This document shows positions 9,783 through 21,034 of a stretch of DNA of 29,191 nt, piece by piece (position 1 is the stretch's first letter; every line of letters starts with the position of its first letter). Position numbers and translations under genes: made by a program. The notes beneath the pieces were generated by a model. It made no database searches, was not told the DNA's origin, and saw only the letters and a list, made by a program, of their open reading frames with translations. This DNA is from Didymodactylos carnosus (Eukaryota; Rotifera; Eurotatoria; Philodinida; Philodinidae): the NCBI GenBank assembly GCA_905250885.1, contig CAJNOQ010001711.1, positions 1 through 29,191 of the forward strand, given 5' to 3'.

Positions 9783-10780
9783 AAATATTAGTGCCGTAGA
9801 AAATAAGTAATGTTTAGAGTATATTCACATTGTACGTCTTTGTTTCTTTCTTTTCTGTGCTCTTAAGATAGAAAAGGGAAAAATAGAAAATACTCATTCT
9901 CGTGTATGCGGAAGCAACGAAAAAAGAAAAACATAAGAAAGGAAATAAATTTCGTTTTCGTTTCGTATAAAAGGAAAGAGAACATGTTTCAGCAATGTTT
10001 CAGTAATATTTCTTAAGTTATTAAGTTTTGTACATTTTTGTCATGCATGGATTTATGACTTACTTCTCATGAGTCATATGCAGTATCACAGGGACTCAAT
10101 ATTCTCACAGAACTAAACAAAAAGCACTGAACGAAAGGAGGATGGAACATATGAATTTTGGGAGTTTTGTATGCTTCAAGGATGTATCATTTTATCAACA
10201 CTAATGAAATGCTCAGTCTGAAGCTTCTAAGCAGAATGATGAAATTCAAAAAATTTTTATCATTGGGTGATATACTAGACAGTTCTAAAAATCTGGTGAC
10301 CAAAGGTGAAAAATTCTACTGATCACAACGAGTCGATTGAACAACTTCGATCGTTGTACAGAATATGGTGACAAGAGTGGATTAAGTTTTACAGTTTACT
10401 GCAAAGCTAAGTTTATGTGTTCGAATCTCTATTCGTACAAAATTGTTTTTATGTTTTTCGAAAGTTTTGCTGTAGAGTACTGTAATGGAATACTTTTCCA
10501 CTTGTATTCTGAATTAGTCCAGCTTATATTAAATGAAAACTTTTCGAAATTTTGTATTACACTGAAGCAAATGATGGATTTATTTGGGTGAATATCCTCG
10601 CACTTCACTCCATCTCCAACTCTCACAATGCACCACTCACTAAGTGTGATCAAAGAATACATATATACAGAGTTTTCGGGGGTTGGCTTCAGAGTAAAAA
10701 ATATCAGAAATTAAGTTTACTATCTTTTAGTCTGTAAGCTCAACTCTGTACAGTGTTTGTGGAAAGCGGTAGAAGATAAA
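9783..10780. other. Intergenic, no gene recognised
   Basis: Open frames at 10337-10591 (plus) and 10429-10662 (minus) overlap each other and have no protein-like composition. A short direct repeat ATGTTTCAGCA/ATGTTTCAGTA occurs near 9985-10005. A hairpin with arms ACAACGA and TCGTTGT lies at about 10325-10357. Nothing else is assignable. Confidence 0.4.
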
Positions 10781-10839
10781 TGCGCATAATTCCATAGAAA
10801 ACTGCTACTTCCGTTTGTATCATAATGTCCCGTAAATGA

Positions 10840-11390
10840 CTAATCTAATACACATAAATGATATGATCTAATTATGATCATAAAATCTAACAAACGTAAT
10901 TGTAAGAAAATGATCATTTTATATCACAGGCTAAAAATGATGTAAAAATCACACGTAAATGTCACATCTGCGATCCTAGAGATATGATATAAAAATGATA
11001 CATAAATAGATCATTTTTAGATGATCATAATAGGATCATATTTAGATGATCATAATAGGATCATATTTAGATGATCATAATAGGATCATATTTAGATCAT
11101 TTTTAGATGATCATAATAGGATCATATTTAGATCATTTTTAGATGATCATAATAGGATCATATTTAGATCATTTTTAGATGATCATAATAGGATCATATT
11201 TAGATCATTTTTACAAATTATATCATATATACATCATTTTTATCTCATTTTATGAAATGGTCTTAAAATGACTCAAAAATGATATCATTTTAAGCTCATA
11301 CTTAAATCATTTTTTGATCATAATATGATCATTTTCACTTCATATCATAAATGAGCCATACATGTCTCATTTGTCTCGTTTCCTGCGACC
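10840..11390. repeat. ATGATC/GATCAT-rich repeat region with strand switch
   Basis: The left part (about 10850-11000) is enriched in AAATGAT-type words. The right part (about 11205-11370) is enriched in the complement, ATCATTTT. The two halves can fold back on each other imperfectly around the central tandem array. It has no coding content. It resembles an expanded MITE or foldback with an internally amplified core. Confidence 0.6.
11010..11214. repeat. Tandem array of 36-bp and 25-bp units
   Basis: Six units are seen: 36 bp at 11010-11045, 25 bp at 11046-11070, 25 bp at 11071-11095, then 36 bp at 11096-11131, 11132-11167 and 11168-11203, with an 11-bp partial unit after. The short unit is ATGATCATAATAGG then ATCATATTTAG. 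The long unit adds ATCATTTTTAG in front. Units look identical, which implies recent amplification. A 36-bp period keeps one frame open (11046-11255) and yields a spurious DDHNRIIFRSFL repeat that should not be taken for a protein. Confidence 0.88.
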
Positions 11391-11944
11391 TGGATTATTT
11401 CTTGTTGTATATATTTTCATTATATCCTTTTTGTTGTCTGTCTACTAATAAATCTGGTGATCAAAAGTCACTTTTTTGGTGATCAAGACACATTTTTCTC
11501 AAAACAAATTGGTCATTCTATGAATTAATAACATCTATGCTTTCAAAGCACGGGCCACAGCACCACAGCAGAAGTCTAATTCGTGAAAGAAACACTCGAT
11601 GGAGAAAAGTTGCCTTTTCTTTTTATGATATATTTAGAGTGGGGAACTGCCGACGTTCGGCACTTTAAAATGTTAAAACTTTTGGAAATCACTTGTCCAA
11701 AAGTGGCTATTTCATTAGGGTATTCATCCATTTACACATTTCCTTTTAGAGAGAAAAAGATATACTCAAAAAAATTAAATTTCTCTCAGTTTCCATCATG
11801 AGAATGCAAAATTCGAGTAGATTCAAGATTCTTTCTCGTTTAGGTAATTTTTCGCATATGTTTCTGGAAGATCCTTCACGTCAATAATTCATTTTTTCCT
11901 TATCATCTCAAATATAGTGAGAAAAAGGACGATAGAAAAGCATA
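11391..11944. other. Intergenic, no gene recognised
   Basis: A 72-codon frame at 11583-11801 has no recognisable domain and is probably chance. No repeat partner or RNA gene was noticed in this stretch. Confidence 0.35.
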
Positions 11945-12024
11945 GACTCGATAGCTCAGTGGACAGAGCAGAGAGAAACAGCAGATTCTTATTCACGGCG
12001 TGGGTTCGATTCCTGCTCGAGTCG
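11945..12024 (+). tRNA. tRNA-like gene or tRNA pseudogene with good Pol III boxes
   Basis: The 7-bp acceptor pairing is perfect (GACTCGA at 11945-11951 with TCGAGTC at 12017-12023, then G). The D-arm GCTC/GAGC, the A box TAGCTCAGTGG (11952-11962), the T-arm and the B box GGTTCGATTCC (12003-12013) are all good. A T6 run at 12030-12035 can stop Pol III. The middle (11971-11999) is about 7 nt too long and forms no convincing 5-bp anticodon stem. A loop reading TTCTTAT or ATTCTTA could present CTT or TCT, but the flanks do not pair. It is either a tRNA pseudogene, a tRNA with a small intron and a damaged stem, or a tRNA-derived SINE head. Isotype is not assigned. Confidence 0.45.
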
Positions 12025-12685
12025 TTATATTTTTTGGCGTTTTTTTTGTTTTTTCTCTCGAAAACTTTCTAAAACGTTTTTTGCTACCCGACCGACAGTA
12101 CCCAAGCCAGTTTTGGCACATACATATGCAATCGAGTATCCTCTATCCAAAAACGTAGTTTTCATCGACTCTAGTTCTATTTAAAAATTTCACTTATCGG
12201 TGATATGCCAGAGATATAAGCAATTAACTTGTATTATTACATGCGAGATTATACGTTTTTACAACGATAAGTGTTTAAGAAGGACATTTGAAAGCGGTCG
12301 AATGTATTTTTTAACATTCTTTAAACAGTTTCTTTCTTTTACCATAACTATTCAAGATTATCTTTTTGTTCGTTCTAAACTTGTAATTGTTTTTCTTACA
12401 TCACATATTCGTCTATTTCACTTCGCTCGTTTATTTTTGAAACGTTTCTCACATGGACAAAATAGACTATTACCAGGCAAAATGGCAAACGGGACGCCTT
12501 GTTTCTTTCTCTACTACTATGACACAAACTACATTCACTTATATATGAATATAGGCTATCTTAGAAAAAATCAAGACTATATTTAGTATCAAAAGTTTTC
12601 TTCATTCATTTCGACAGGGATAAGGGTAAAGGCGTACTGTTGTACTTTATAATCTCGAACAAATTGAATTTCAAACTGGTTAAAA
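12025..12685. other. Intergenic upstream of the small three-exon gene
   Basis: A 128-codon frame at 12200-12586 has a cysteine-, phenylalanine- and arginine-rich composition without domain features and I consider it accidental. The promoter of the gene starting at 12686 should lie at the right end. No motif is claimed. Confidence 0.35.
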
Positions 12686-13164
12686 ATGAACTGCGAAGAA
12701 ATTCTTGCACATAATCTAGAATCTATCACAGCATTGAGTAATGAAGATTTGATTTTGTTGGTAAGTTTACGTTAAATAATTGTAAATAATCATATTCTTT
12801 TCAATTAATCATTTCATATTGTAGTTCAAAGCTCTGGGAAAGCATATTCCTGAAATTGATGCCCGCATTACGCTATTAAGAAACTTAATGCGACAAAATC
12901 GAAATAGCAGGACACGTTATAAAAGACAGATCAAAAGGTTGAATGAAAAAGCCGATTGTCTGTCGATGATCCGAACACATCTAGACGCTGTCGGAGACGC
13001 ACGGGGTAAGTTTGGTCTCAAGCTCAAACTTGCGCATCTTTTTACTTGACGGAGAAAACGATTCGGCTGCACGTAAATTTCGCCTCTGAGGCTGCTGATC
13101 TGATAAAATCTCTTTTTTTTGTTTTATAGGTTTAGCGCCATTCAGAGATGACAATTTAGAATAA
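12686..13164 (+). CDS. Small basic helical protein of unknown function, three exons (96 aa)
   Basis: Exons are 12686-12760, 12825-13005 and 13130-13164. Introns are 64 nt (GTAAGT ... TTGTAG, phase 0) and 124 nt (GTAAGT ... TTATAG, with a poly-T tract before the acceptor, phase 1). Joining them gives exactly 97 codons ending in TAA, which two chance splice pairs would rarely do. The product starts MNCEEILAHNLESITALSNE. Its middle is rich in arginine and lysine (RNLMRQNRNSRTRYKRQIKR), followed by a heptad-like helix (LNEKADCLSMIRTHLDAVGD), and it ends RDDNLE. It probably forms a helical hairpin or short coiled coil, perhaps nuclear given the basic patch. I do not recognise the family. A polyadenylation signal AATAAA is at 13265-13270. 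No disabling change is seen. Confidence 0.72.
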
Positions 13165-13544
13165 TTAGAAGCAAATGATCCCGATCGTACACGAGAAGTT
13201 TATAAAGCATGCTTCATTTTTTACATTTTTTCATAATTTTTTTTACGATATTTCATTTTACAATAATAAAAGATCGTTGTTCAATAATTTAAATACATTC
13301 ATCGCAAGATATTCATTCAAGTTGAATTTGAAGTATAACTTGGGTTATTTAAGGCCCTTCTTTAGAAATTGAAAGACATAGCCCAGTAAACTACTGTGCT
13401 TTCCAGCTGGACTGAGCAAAACTTACTTTAGTCCTCATTATCTGAAGTTAGTAGCATTTCACTTCTTTCACAAGTAATTCAGTTCAACTACATGTTTTGG
13501 ATTTTAAACATTTTTCAATCGATATTTGCAAGAATTAAGTTTCC
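13165..13544. other. 3' flank of the small gene
   Basis: Holds the AATAAA at 13265-13270 for the plus-strand gene. Otherwise no gene is recognised. Confidence 0.4.
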
Positions 13545-14185
13545 CGACATAGAATGTAGGCGTGATTGATTCTTGACGCGCATCAATTATAATCATATCA
13601 TGTTTATCAATTTCTTCAAGTAAAACTGGCCTTCTTCGTGGTTATCCAGTTTTGACTGATCACTCTTTCTTACTCTCAGACCTATGTGGATTACCTCTAA
13701 GTGTACGATCGAAAATAGGTAATGGCATAACAGTCAAACCGCTACCTGCTTTTTCATTTGATAAATGCTCATTAATTTATTTTCCTACAGCTTGAATTGA
13801 TTCAGGTACAATCTGATTAAATTCAATAGGAATTGAATATTCAATACTTCGTTCATCGTCACGTGTTCTGGTGTTGTGAATATAACATGTGTACCATAAT
13901 GTAGTACAGTTTTAAGTAAAGATGATGCTTTCACACGTAATTCTGGTAATTTTACATCATACCATCTGTTGTTGACAGATGGTGAATATTTGTAGATTCG
14001 ACAGCATCATTATTATTAAATATATGATCAACAAAACACATATAAGAATCATCTGGATTATTTATATTATTGTGTCTACATAAATCAATAATTATATCAT
14101 TAATGTTGAATGTAATTGAAGTTTTGTAGATATAGACTGCAGAATGATTTTTGCTTCTATAAAACGATTTACTTCCATCTGTTAC
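13545..14185 (-). pseudogene. Decayed coding region of unknown family
   Basis: On the minus strand several stretches with clear protein character follow one another in different frames. From 14185 to the TAA at 13954-13952 the frame includes KNHSAVYIYKTSITFNINDI and NNPDDSYMCFVDHIF. About 13966-13868 gives WYDVKLPELRVKASSLLKTV then LHYGTHVIFTTPE. About 13866-13660 gives RTRDDERSIEYSIPIEFNQI and, past an in-frame TAA, AGSGLTVMPLPIFDRTLRGN. About 13640-13550 gives RRRPVLLEEIDKHDMIIIDA then RQESITPTFYVG. At least two frameshifts and three stops separate them, so no full product can be made. I do not recognise the family. The first block has a ubiquitin-like/Ras-association look, but that is a guess. 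The 5' end is undefined; an acceptor-like AAATAG just before 14185 could mark an exon start. Confidence 0.55.
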
Positions 14186-14405
14186 CCTATTTCAATTCCA
14201 TTTTTCAATTACAAAGCATTTGCCTAGAATTTTTCACTTTATTGGTCTTAAAGAGAAATGAACTATACACAAAATAGCACGATATTACAGATTGTTAATC
14301 TTTCGCATGTTTTTGCATTAGTTAATATCTTCAGGTGATAATATATATACATAGTTGGTTTAAGCTATGTTCATTGAACCAGAGGAAAACAAAGATAAAT
14401 CTATA

Positions 14406-14740
14406 CATACACTGTAAAAAAATATTTTTTGCTATGCACAGTTCGTTCACTTGGAGTGAATAAAGGATTTACTTGGAGTGTATAATTTATGCGCATTAAG
14501 TGCATATTTCTGTCAAATTTTTGTGCATGTACTTGTCATTTGCAGTACATCCACTTCCCATCTACTGTATTCATGCACTTGTTTTTGCTGTAGTGAATGT
14601 AAAATACGCCGCTTGTTCACTAGGTGCCATGTACATGAGTTTGTGTCATTCACTTCAAAAAGAAGTGAATAAAGTCATTTGCATGTCATTTGCTTTCCAT
14701 TTACATGCACTTCACTTTAGTGAATAGGAAGTAAATGAAT
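14406..14740. repeat. Short-motif repeat block rich in TTCACTT/AAGTGAA and TGCATGTACTT
   Basis: The block begins near CACTGTAAAAAAATATTTTT and ends near GTGAATAGGAAGTAAATGAA. Within it TTCACTT, AGTGAATAAAG, GTGCAT and CATTTGCATG recur in both orientations (for example TTCACTTCAAAAAGAAGTGA is itself a hairpin). Overlapping frames at 14478-14727 are low-complexity products of these motifs. Likely a degenerate MITE or satellite; boundaries are approximate. Confidence 0.5.
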
Positions 14741-15125
14741 AACAGAAGAAGAACAAAAGGAAAAGACCATTCAGCGCTTTTTCGCCATCTATTAATGCGT
14801 GTTTAAGGGCCCCCACCCAGCGAAAAAAACTTTTTTATTTCACATCTGATTCATCGATTCGTCTTTAGAAAAAAACTGTTCCGCTTATTCCACGTAGAAT
14901 TTCATGAAATCAGTCATGACAAGGCTACCAAGAGTCACGGGTGGTTAAATGATAGATAAGGGTTTATTGCAAAAATCCGTCCACTAATATTTTTCGAAGT
15001 TTTTCGCATAAATGGAAGAACATCATAATGCCTATATGTGATTACAATTTCTCTGGTTCACTAACACTAAAATAATTAACATTAACAATAATTAACAAGC
15101 AGTCGATGATAATCAACTTCAACAA
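14741..15125. other. Upstream flank of the SecA-like pseudogene
   Basis: No gene recognised. The nine codons just before the ATG at 15126 continue with coding-like character to a TAA at about 15097, so the true start of the gene may have been further upstream and lost. Confidence 0.35.
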
Positions 15126-18100
15126 ATGAATTCTAAACTCAAAAATGCATCTATATTAAAAGAATTTCCATTTTATAATTTCAAACCGACATTATATACT
15201 GATAATAGATTTGAATTAATAAAATCAATTAATAATTTTAATCAAATTAGTAATCAAGTTAATTTACTTGAAGTTTTTCATCAATTTTCAAATTCTTCAT
15301 TTTTTAATGAAAAACAATCTAATATTTTACAAGATTTATTAACCAATGCTGATCAATTAGATATAATTAACAATTTTCTTTTTCTTTTTCTACACAATCT
15401 AAGTTTAATGGATATCGACAAGGATGATTTTGGTATTCTAACAAAACAGACCGAGAAGATAGAACATGTACTTGTTCAAAATCCACGATCTTCTCTATAT
15501 AACATTACATTCAATTTTTCTATTGCTATTGAGAAAATCAAAATAAATCACTCCATAACCCCGGATAAGTCCGCTGATTTAGATAGAATATCTCAATCGG
15601 ACAATCTATATGACTTACTAAATTTCCATTCTTCAACATCTCATGAACAGAAAAACGTTATATATACAATTGAACAACAAATAGATGCTTTTAATACATT
15701 AAATGATCCACTATTAGTCGAAGAAATATTTAGTAAACTAAAAAATTATGGAGAGATCAATAGTTGGTCCCAAAATAAGAAAATAATAGAATTTGTTAGA
15801 TGGACGACAGAGAATCTCGAACGTTTGGAATATAAAACTAAAGAACATGTTTTTTGTATTGTAAAAAATATTTTACAAAAAATAATAATTAGTGATCTTA
15901 GTAATGCCCTTCAGTTTTTAAGGATAGTTCTTGATTATAAACGAACAAAATTAGAAATTGAAAAACAAGAAAAAGAAATCGAATCAACGAAATTAAATAA
16001 AGAAACTTTCTTGGAAAATATTCGATCTTGTCTTGACAAAATTAGAACTTTACTTGGTAAGATCAGCAACGCAAGATGATGAAGTTGATGAATTTTATTG
16101 CACTTTAATAGAATTTATTAATCTTACAAAATCTGACGATCTTCTAGGTGTATCAGAAAATGAGTTAGATGAATTAAAAGTCACTTGTGAAAACGTATTA
16201 AGAACTTTATCGAATCAAACTGAAATGCAAAAAATCGATCGCATTTTAATTGCTTTAGAGCATCAACGTTAGCTCCTGAACAGAAACTAGACATAGAAGA
16301 CGCTATAAGTCAGTTTCCAGCAAATGTTAGCGAAGTTATTCATCATCTAAGAGAACATATAAACTTTATCAATCAGCAAAAAGAAGAGAATGTTATTTTT
16401 ACTGAGAAAAAACTTTTACTTACAATTCTTGACAAATTATTTTCTGGTCGTAAAAATATTGATGATGATATTCGTATGCTTGTTGTAAAGAAGTTAGATA
16501 CAATATACACTAGTTCGGATAATACTTTACTTAACACCAGAAAATCTCTTCTAAAATTAGTAAAGGAATTACATTTTTGTCTTTTTTTGCATGCAAATTA
16601 AACAAAGAATTGGAGCAAAAACAAAAATATATTTAAAACAGAATATTGAAATTAGTCAATCATTAGAAGGTGAACTTGACAATTTCTTTCATCAAAATAT
16701 ACGAGATAATAACATTGAAAATACTTTATCTAATTTCGTCGTACCATTGAGCGATATCTTAAATCTAAGTGAATTTAGTCCAAAGGAAAACATAAATGCA
16801 TTTTTCAATCAAATTACTGGAAAGTTAAAAGAGAGAAAATATTCCACAACATTATTAATTTTAAAACGACACATGTTTTTTTTATTCGATGAAGCTTTAT
16901 TCGATTTTTACTCAGAAGCTCCAGCCGATTAATATATATATATTAAGAACTCTTATCGTCAAGAAAATTTACCTGTTGAAATAGAAATGAAAACCTATGA
17001 AACATTATTAACTTTTTTAAATCAAGAAGTAAAGGAAAAATCTGAGATTGTTAAAGTGATTTATAATAGTTTTTATCAATACTGTGGTCAAGTAGAGAAC
17101 TCCGATTCTGGAGTAACTCCAAAGAGAGTTCAGTTTCAGAGTTTGGTCAAGTTAATGGATCCGATCACTAGAGCGCATCGAGATAGTTCATATCCTAGTG
17201 ATATTAATATTGATCATGCACAATTTCAGGTTTTTTTACTTCATGTTTTATTTGAAAAAGATTATCCATTAGAATTTATTAACGACGAATTTGTCGAGTT
17301 TTTATTTTGGTTATTTGAGATACTTTCGAGATATCAATTTATAGATAAAGTTAAAGAAATAAATATCGAAATCAGTCATCTTAACTGGCTGATAGGATTA
17401 TCTCCAAAAGTAGAGAAATTATGCGCAAATAAATCTGATAATATTTTAAAGGAATATACATATTTGAAAGACGCGATTGACTCGATTTATCAAGAAATGA
17501 AGATAATTTATATAGAGAAATATCTTATAAATTTATTTGAAAAATATTCGAATGCTAAATGGTTAGAAGTCGTTATTCATTTTCCAGAAACATTTGAAGA
17601 AAATAATGATCAATTATGCGAATGCATTCGCGAAAATCAGACGTCTACTGATATGAACATAATTGATAAAATACAAGAAATTATCTTTGAAAGAGTTTTT
17701 GTATTGCAGGAAAAAAAATTGAATAAATTCTATAAATTAATGTTAAAAGAGAAATCTGATTTAGAAAACGGTTTTAAGCAGTTAGATGGATATTTATATA
17801 GAGCAGAAATATCTTGTTCTTTTCAGAAAAAAAGTCCATATGAAGTTTTAACTTTTAATAATTTAATTGATACATTTATCGACAGATTAGAAAGAGATGG
17901 TGGTCCTCTCATAAAACTAGAGATCTTTTCAAAAGTACAACAATGCTTGTGTTGTTTTCAAGATATTCGTTTAGCAACTGAAAAATTATCATCTTCACCT
18001 CAAATTGATTGGTTAAAAACATTGTTCATAGAGCATATTATTGAGAAATATTCTTTGATATTCTCTCATGAAAATGAAATAGAAAATCTTCGTAGTATGT

Positions 18101-18921
18101 TAATGAGAGTGAATGTGAATATTTTACATTTGTTTAACAATATGTTTGTTTGTCAATATATTGATCAGATCAATCAAGCTATCTATAGAAATATGACTTC
18201 TGTGCCTAATTATCAGAAAATGACTAAAGAAAAATTTCTTCATATTGTTGAATTAATGGGTAAAGTTAGTGGAACTAAACAACTTTTAGATCAGTTATCC
18301 GATGCGTCATTAGCAATTTGGGATATTCTTTTACATGAAATTGAATTTTCTCAGCTTTTCAATCGAGAAATGGCTACATGTGGTATTGACCTTAATGAAG
18401 ATGGTGTTGAGAAAACTTTATTATTTTTAAATCGCATTCGAATACAACTAGGTAATGAAAATTATGATAAGTTTTTACAATTTTTTCATTGTATTTCTAA
18501 GAAAATAGCAAAATCGGGTCGTAAAAGTATCAAGCCATTAAATGAACTATTGAAAGCTGTTCATTATCAAAAACTTTCTTTTGAACAAGCGAATGATATT
18601 GTTTTGAACATTGATTACATCGATTGGCCTAAGAAAATAAAGAAAAAAGAATCAGATCGATATCGAATTGATGGTCAATCTGATCGTTCAGCTCGATAAA
18701 TTATTGATCAAATGATTACCAAACAAAAAGATAGAACTAATGTTATTTCAAAAGAAACTCTTAATAAAATTGCCAAAGAAGCGAAAAGATTTAAAGAAGA
18801 AGCTTTAAAAAAAGGCGTATCAGAAGGAGATAAAAAATCGCAAATTAGTCGAGAAATTCAAGAGATATTAAATAAAAAATCTTATCAAAATAATGCTTCC
18901 GAGTATGTCTATTCTCATTGA
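15126..18921 (+). pseudogene. N-terminal helical region of the SecA-like gene
   Basis: Successive open segments are 15126-16079, 16033-16272, about 16269-16599, 16591-16932 and 16987-18699 (570 codons, the longest intact piece), then 18700-18921. All have the same AT-rich codon use and a leucine/lysine/glutamate-rich, mostly helical composition without recognisable domains. The stretch after 16932 keeps the frame across an (AT)n run that contains the TAA. The part near 18712-18900 (KEAKRFKEEALKKGVSEGDK) is a charged linker just upstream of the motor. No signal peptide is apparent at the ATG at 15126, and the real N-terminus is uncertain. Confidence 0.75.
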
Positions 18922-21034
18922 GATCAAATTATTTCCTTAATTCTTTACACCTGGTCAATTGCTAATCATCCTCAATTTCCAAAAGATACACAAATAGCTT
19001 TTTTACTACTTTCTATTCATAGTAATGACAAAGGACTTCTTGAACAGGTTCGAACAGGTTAAGGAAAAACTCTTATTGTCGGATTAACTGCTGCATTTCT
19101 TGCCTTATGTGGAAATGCTGTTGATATTGTTTCTACTATCGGAATTTTTAAAGAAGGCAGGTGGAAGAAACGTTAATAACTTTTGATTGGAAGGTCATAG
19201 CGACCTGCGATTTTCACCATTCGAAAGAGCAAAGCGGAGCATATGAACCTATGTAAAAGTCGATCTCTTAAACAAGGCACATGTATGTGACTTTTAACAA
19301 TTTGTCGAAAAACGCCAAAATAAGCTTCAAAGTTCAAAACCTCCAATTTCCTTTTTCTCACAGGGAATCCTTCTCTTTCAAACAAGACAACTTCAACATT
19401 TTATCTTGTTGAGTTCAAGTGATAGAGAGGCACCGTATAGTGCATATCTGATGTTTGAATCAGTTATATTCCGATGCTAAATATCAAGAATGGGTATATT
19501 TACTGCAACTTTCTGCCAAATTTGAAAATGCAGGTAACAGGTACTTTTATGAATTGACCCGGCGATTTTTACATAGGTTCGCGTGCCCCGCTTCGCTCTT
19601 TCAATTGGTAAAAATCGCAGGTCGCTACGACTTTTCGTTCGAAAGTTATATGCTTTTTTTACACCTGCCTTCTTTTAAAATTCCGATAGTAGTAATCGAG
19701 ATTAGCTATAGAAGGAGAACAGAAATGTCGATCATTTTTTCAATTATTAAAACTTGAAAGTGGTCATATATGTAGTGAAAATGATGATATTAATCATCAA
19801 TCTTATAGACTAGATTTAAATACAATTCAAGGAAATATTGTTTATGGAGAAGTAGGATTTTTTCAACGCGATATTTTAGAAGAAGAATTTAATAATAAAA
19901 AAATTTTCGGTAAACGATATGAAAATAGAAAAAAATGTTTAATTGTTGATGAAGTTGATAATATGTGTTTAGATCGAGCTCGACATGTTCTTTATCTTTC
20001 TCATGAAATTCAAAGTTTAAAATGGCTTGAAACATTATTTATTAACATTTGGGCTGTAGTACTTAAAACAGAGATTAATAATCCTGATGATATTTCTGCG
20101 CATATAGAAGATATTTCTCAATTTATAAAACAACATGTTCAAAATAAGAATATTTTTGTTCCTAATTATCTTCATAAATTTGTTAATTATAAAATCAAAC
20201 GTTGGGTTGATAGTGTATTTCAAGCACGAATTATGCGAGAAGATGATCATTTTGTTTTAGATGTATCTAAAGCAGATGAATTAAATAATTCCAAACAGAA
20301 AACTATTATTGTACTTGATAAAGATACTGGAGTTGAACAATATTCCACACGATGGAGTCATGGTTTAGCTCAATTTTTAGAACTAAAATATCGAAGAAAA
20401 TTATCAGTTGAAAGTTTAAAAGCAGTTTTCATGTCTAATAAGGAATTTTTTCAAAGATATAGAAAATATCTTTATGGATTAACAGGAACATTAGGATCAG
20501 AAAATTCTCAAAGTTTTCTATCAGATTTATATCAAGTACAATTTGCAGATTTACCTACTTCGAGAAAAATACATTATTTTCAACTTCCTAGTAAAGTATC
20601 AATTGAATATGCCGACTGGCTTGATTCAATTGCTAAACAAAGCATTGAAGAAACGCAGAAAAGACCTGTTTTAATTATTTGTGAAAATTTCGAATCAACA
20701 AAAAATATTTGGAATGAACTTGTTCGACATGGTATTCCTCCTCATACCATAGCAAAATATAGAAGAGATGGAGATAATATCGAAGACAGATTTCGAAAAA
20801 GTTGGTGATATTATTATCGCTACGAATAAAGGTGGACGAGGAACTGATATTCATGTAGATCCTGACGTGAATAAGAGTGGAGGAATGCATATTATTTTAT
20901 GTTATTTACCTGAAAATGTTCGAGTTGAAGAACAAGCTTTTGGACGAACAGCTAGAAATGGAGCATCAGGAACTGGACAATTTATTTTACATATAGATAA
21001 ATCTATCTATGAGGAAAAATATGAATTAAATTAA
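18922..21034 (+). pseudogene. SecA-type DEAD motor domain, split by an insertion
   Basis: The motor can be followed motif by motif. Walker A reads TG*GKT at 19054-19071: the residue that is usually glutamate in SecA (TGEGKT) is a TAA stop. The segment GLTAAFLALCGNAVDIVS matches the strand after Walker A, and an NRD motif follows the inserted element at about 19693. Walker B is LIVDEVDNM (DEVD at 19948-19959), followed by the SecA-typical CLDRAR. GLTGTLGSE (20476-20502) corresponds to the SecA MTGTA motif. After a frameshift near 20800 come IIATNKGGRGTDIHV (GGRGTD at 20831-20848), GGMHII and EQAFGRTARNG (20930-20962), matching helicase motifs V and VI with the arginine finger. All motor motifs except the Walker A glutamate are present, so decay is fairly recent. 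Confidence 0.92.
19136..19689. mobile_element. 554-bp TA-flanked inverted-repeat element (MITE) inside the SecA motor
   Basis: Both ends read inward as CTATCGGAATTTT followed by AAAGAAGGCAGGTG. Imperfect inverted homology extends over about 125 bp per side (shared blocks TAGCGACCTGCGATTTT, GAAAGAGC and GAACCTATGTAAAA). A TA dinucleotide flanks each end (19134-19135 and 19690-19691). Removing the element and one TA joins VDIVS to SNRD in frame, which is what SecA homology predicts. That fixes the boundaries to the base. TA targets suggest a Tc1/mariner-type transposase acting in trans. The frames inside (19173-19385 minus, 19455-19757 plus) are not genes. Confidence 0.88.

Noticed and set aside
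10337-10662. Overlapping plus and minus frames of 77-84 codons
   Set aside because: Mutually overlapping, no domain and no supporting splice or start context.
11046-11255. Repeat protein with DDHNRIIFRSFL units
   Set aside because: It is the accidental translation of a 36-bp tandem repeat whose period is divisible by three; the array is non-coding DNA.
12200-12586. 128-codon open frame upstream of the small gene
   Set aside because: Biased composition, no domain, no splice context; consistent with chance in AT-rich DNA.
19455-19757. 100-codon frame inside the SecA pseudogene
   Set aside because: It lies mostly within the inverted-repeat element at 19136-19689 and follows no known domain.
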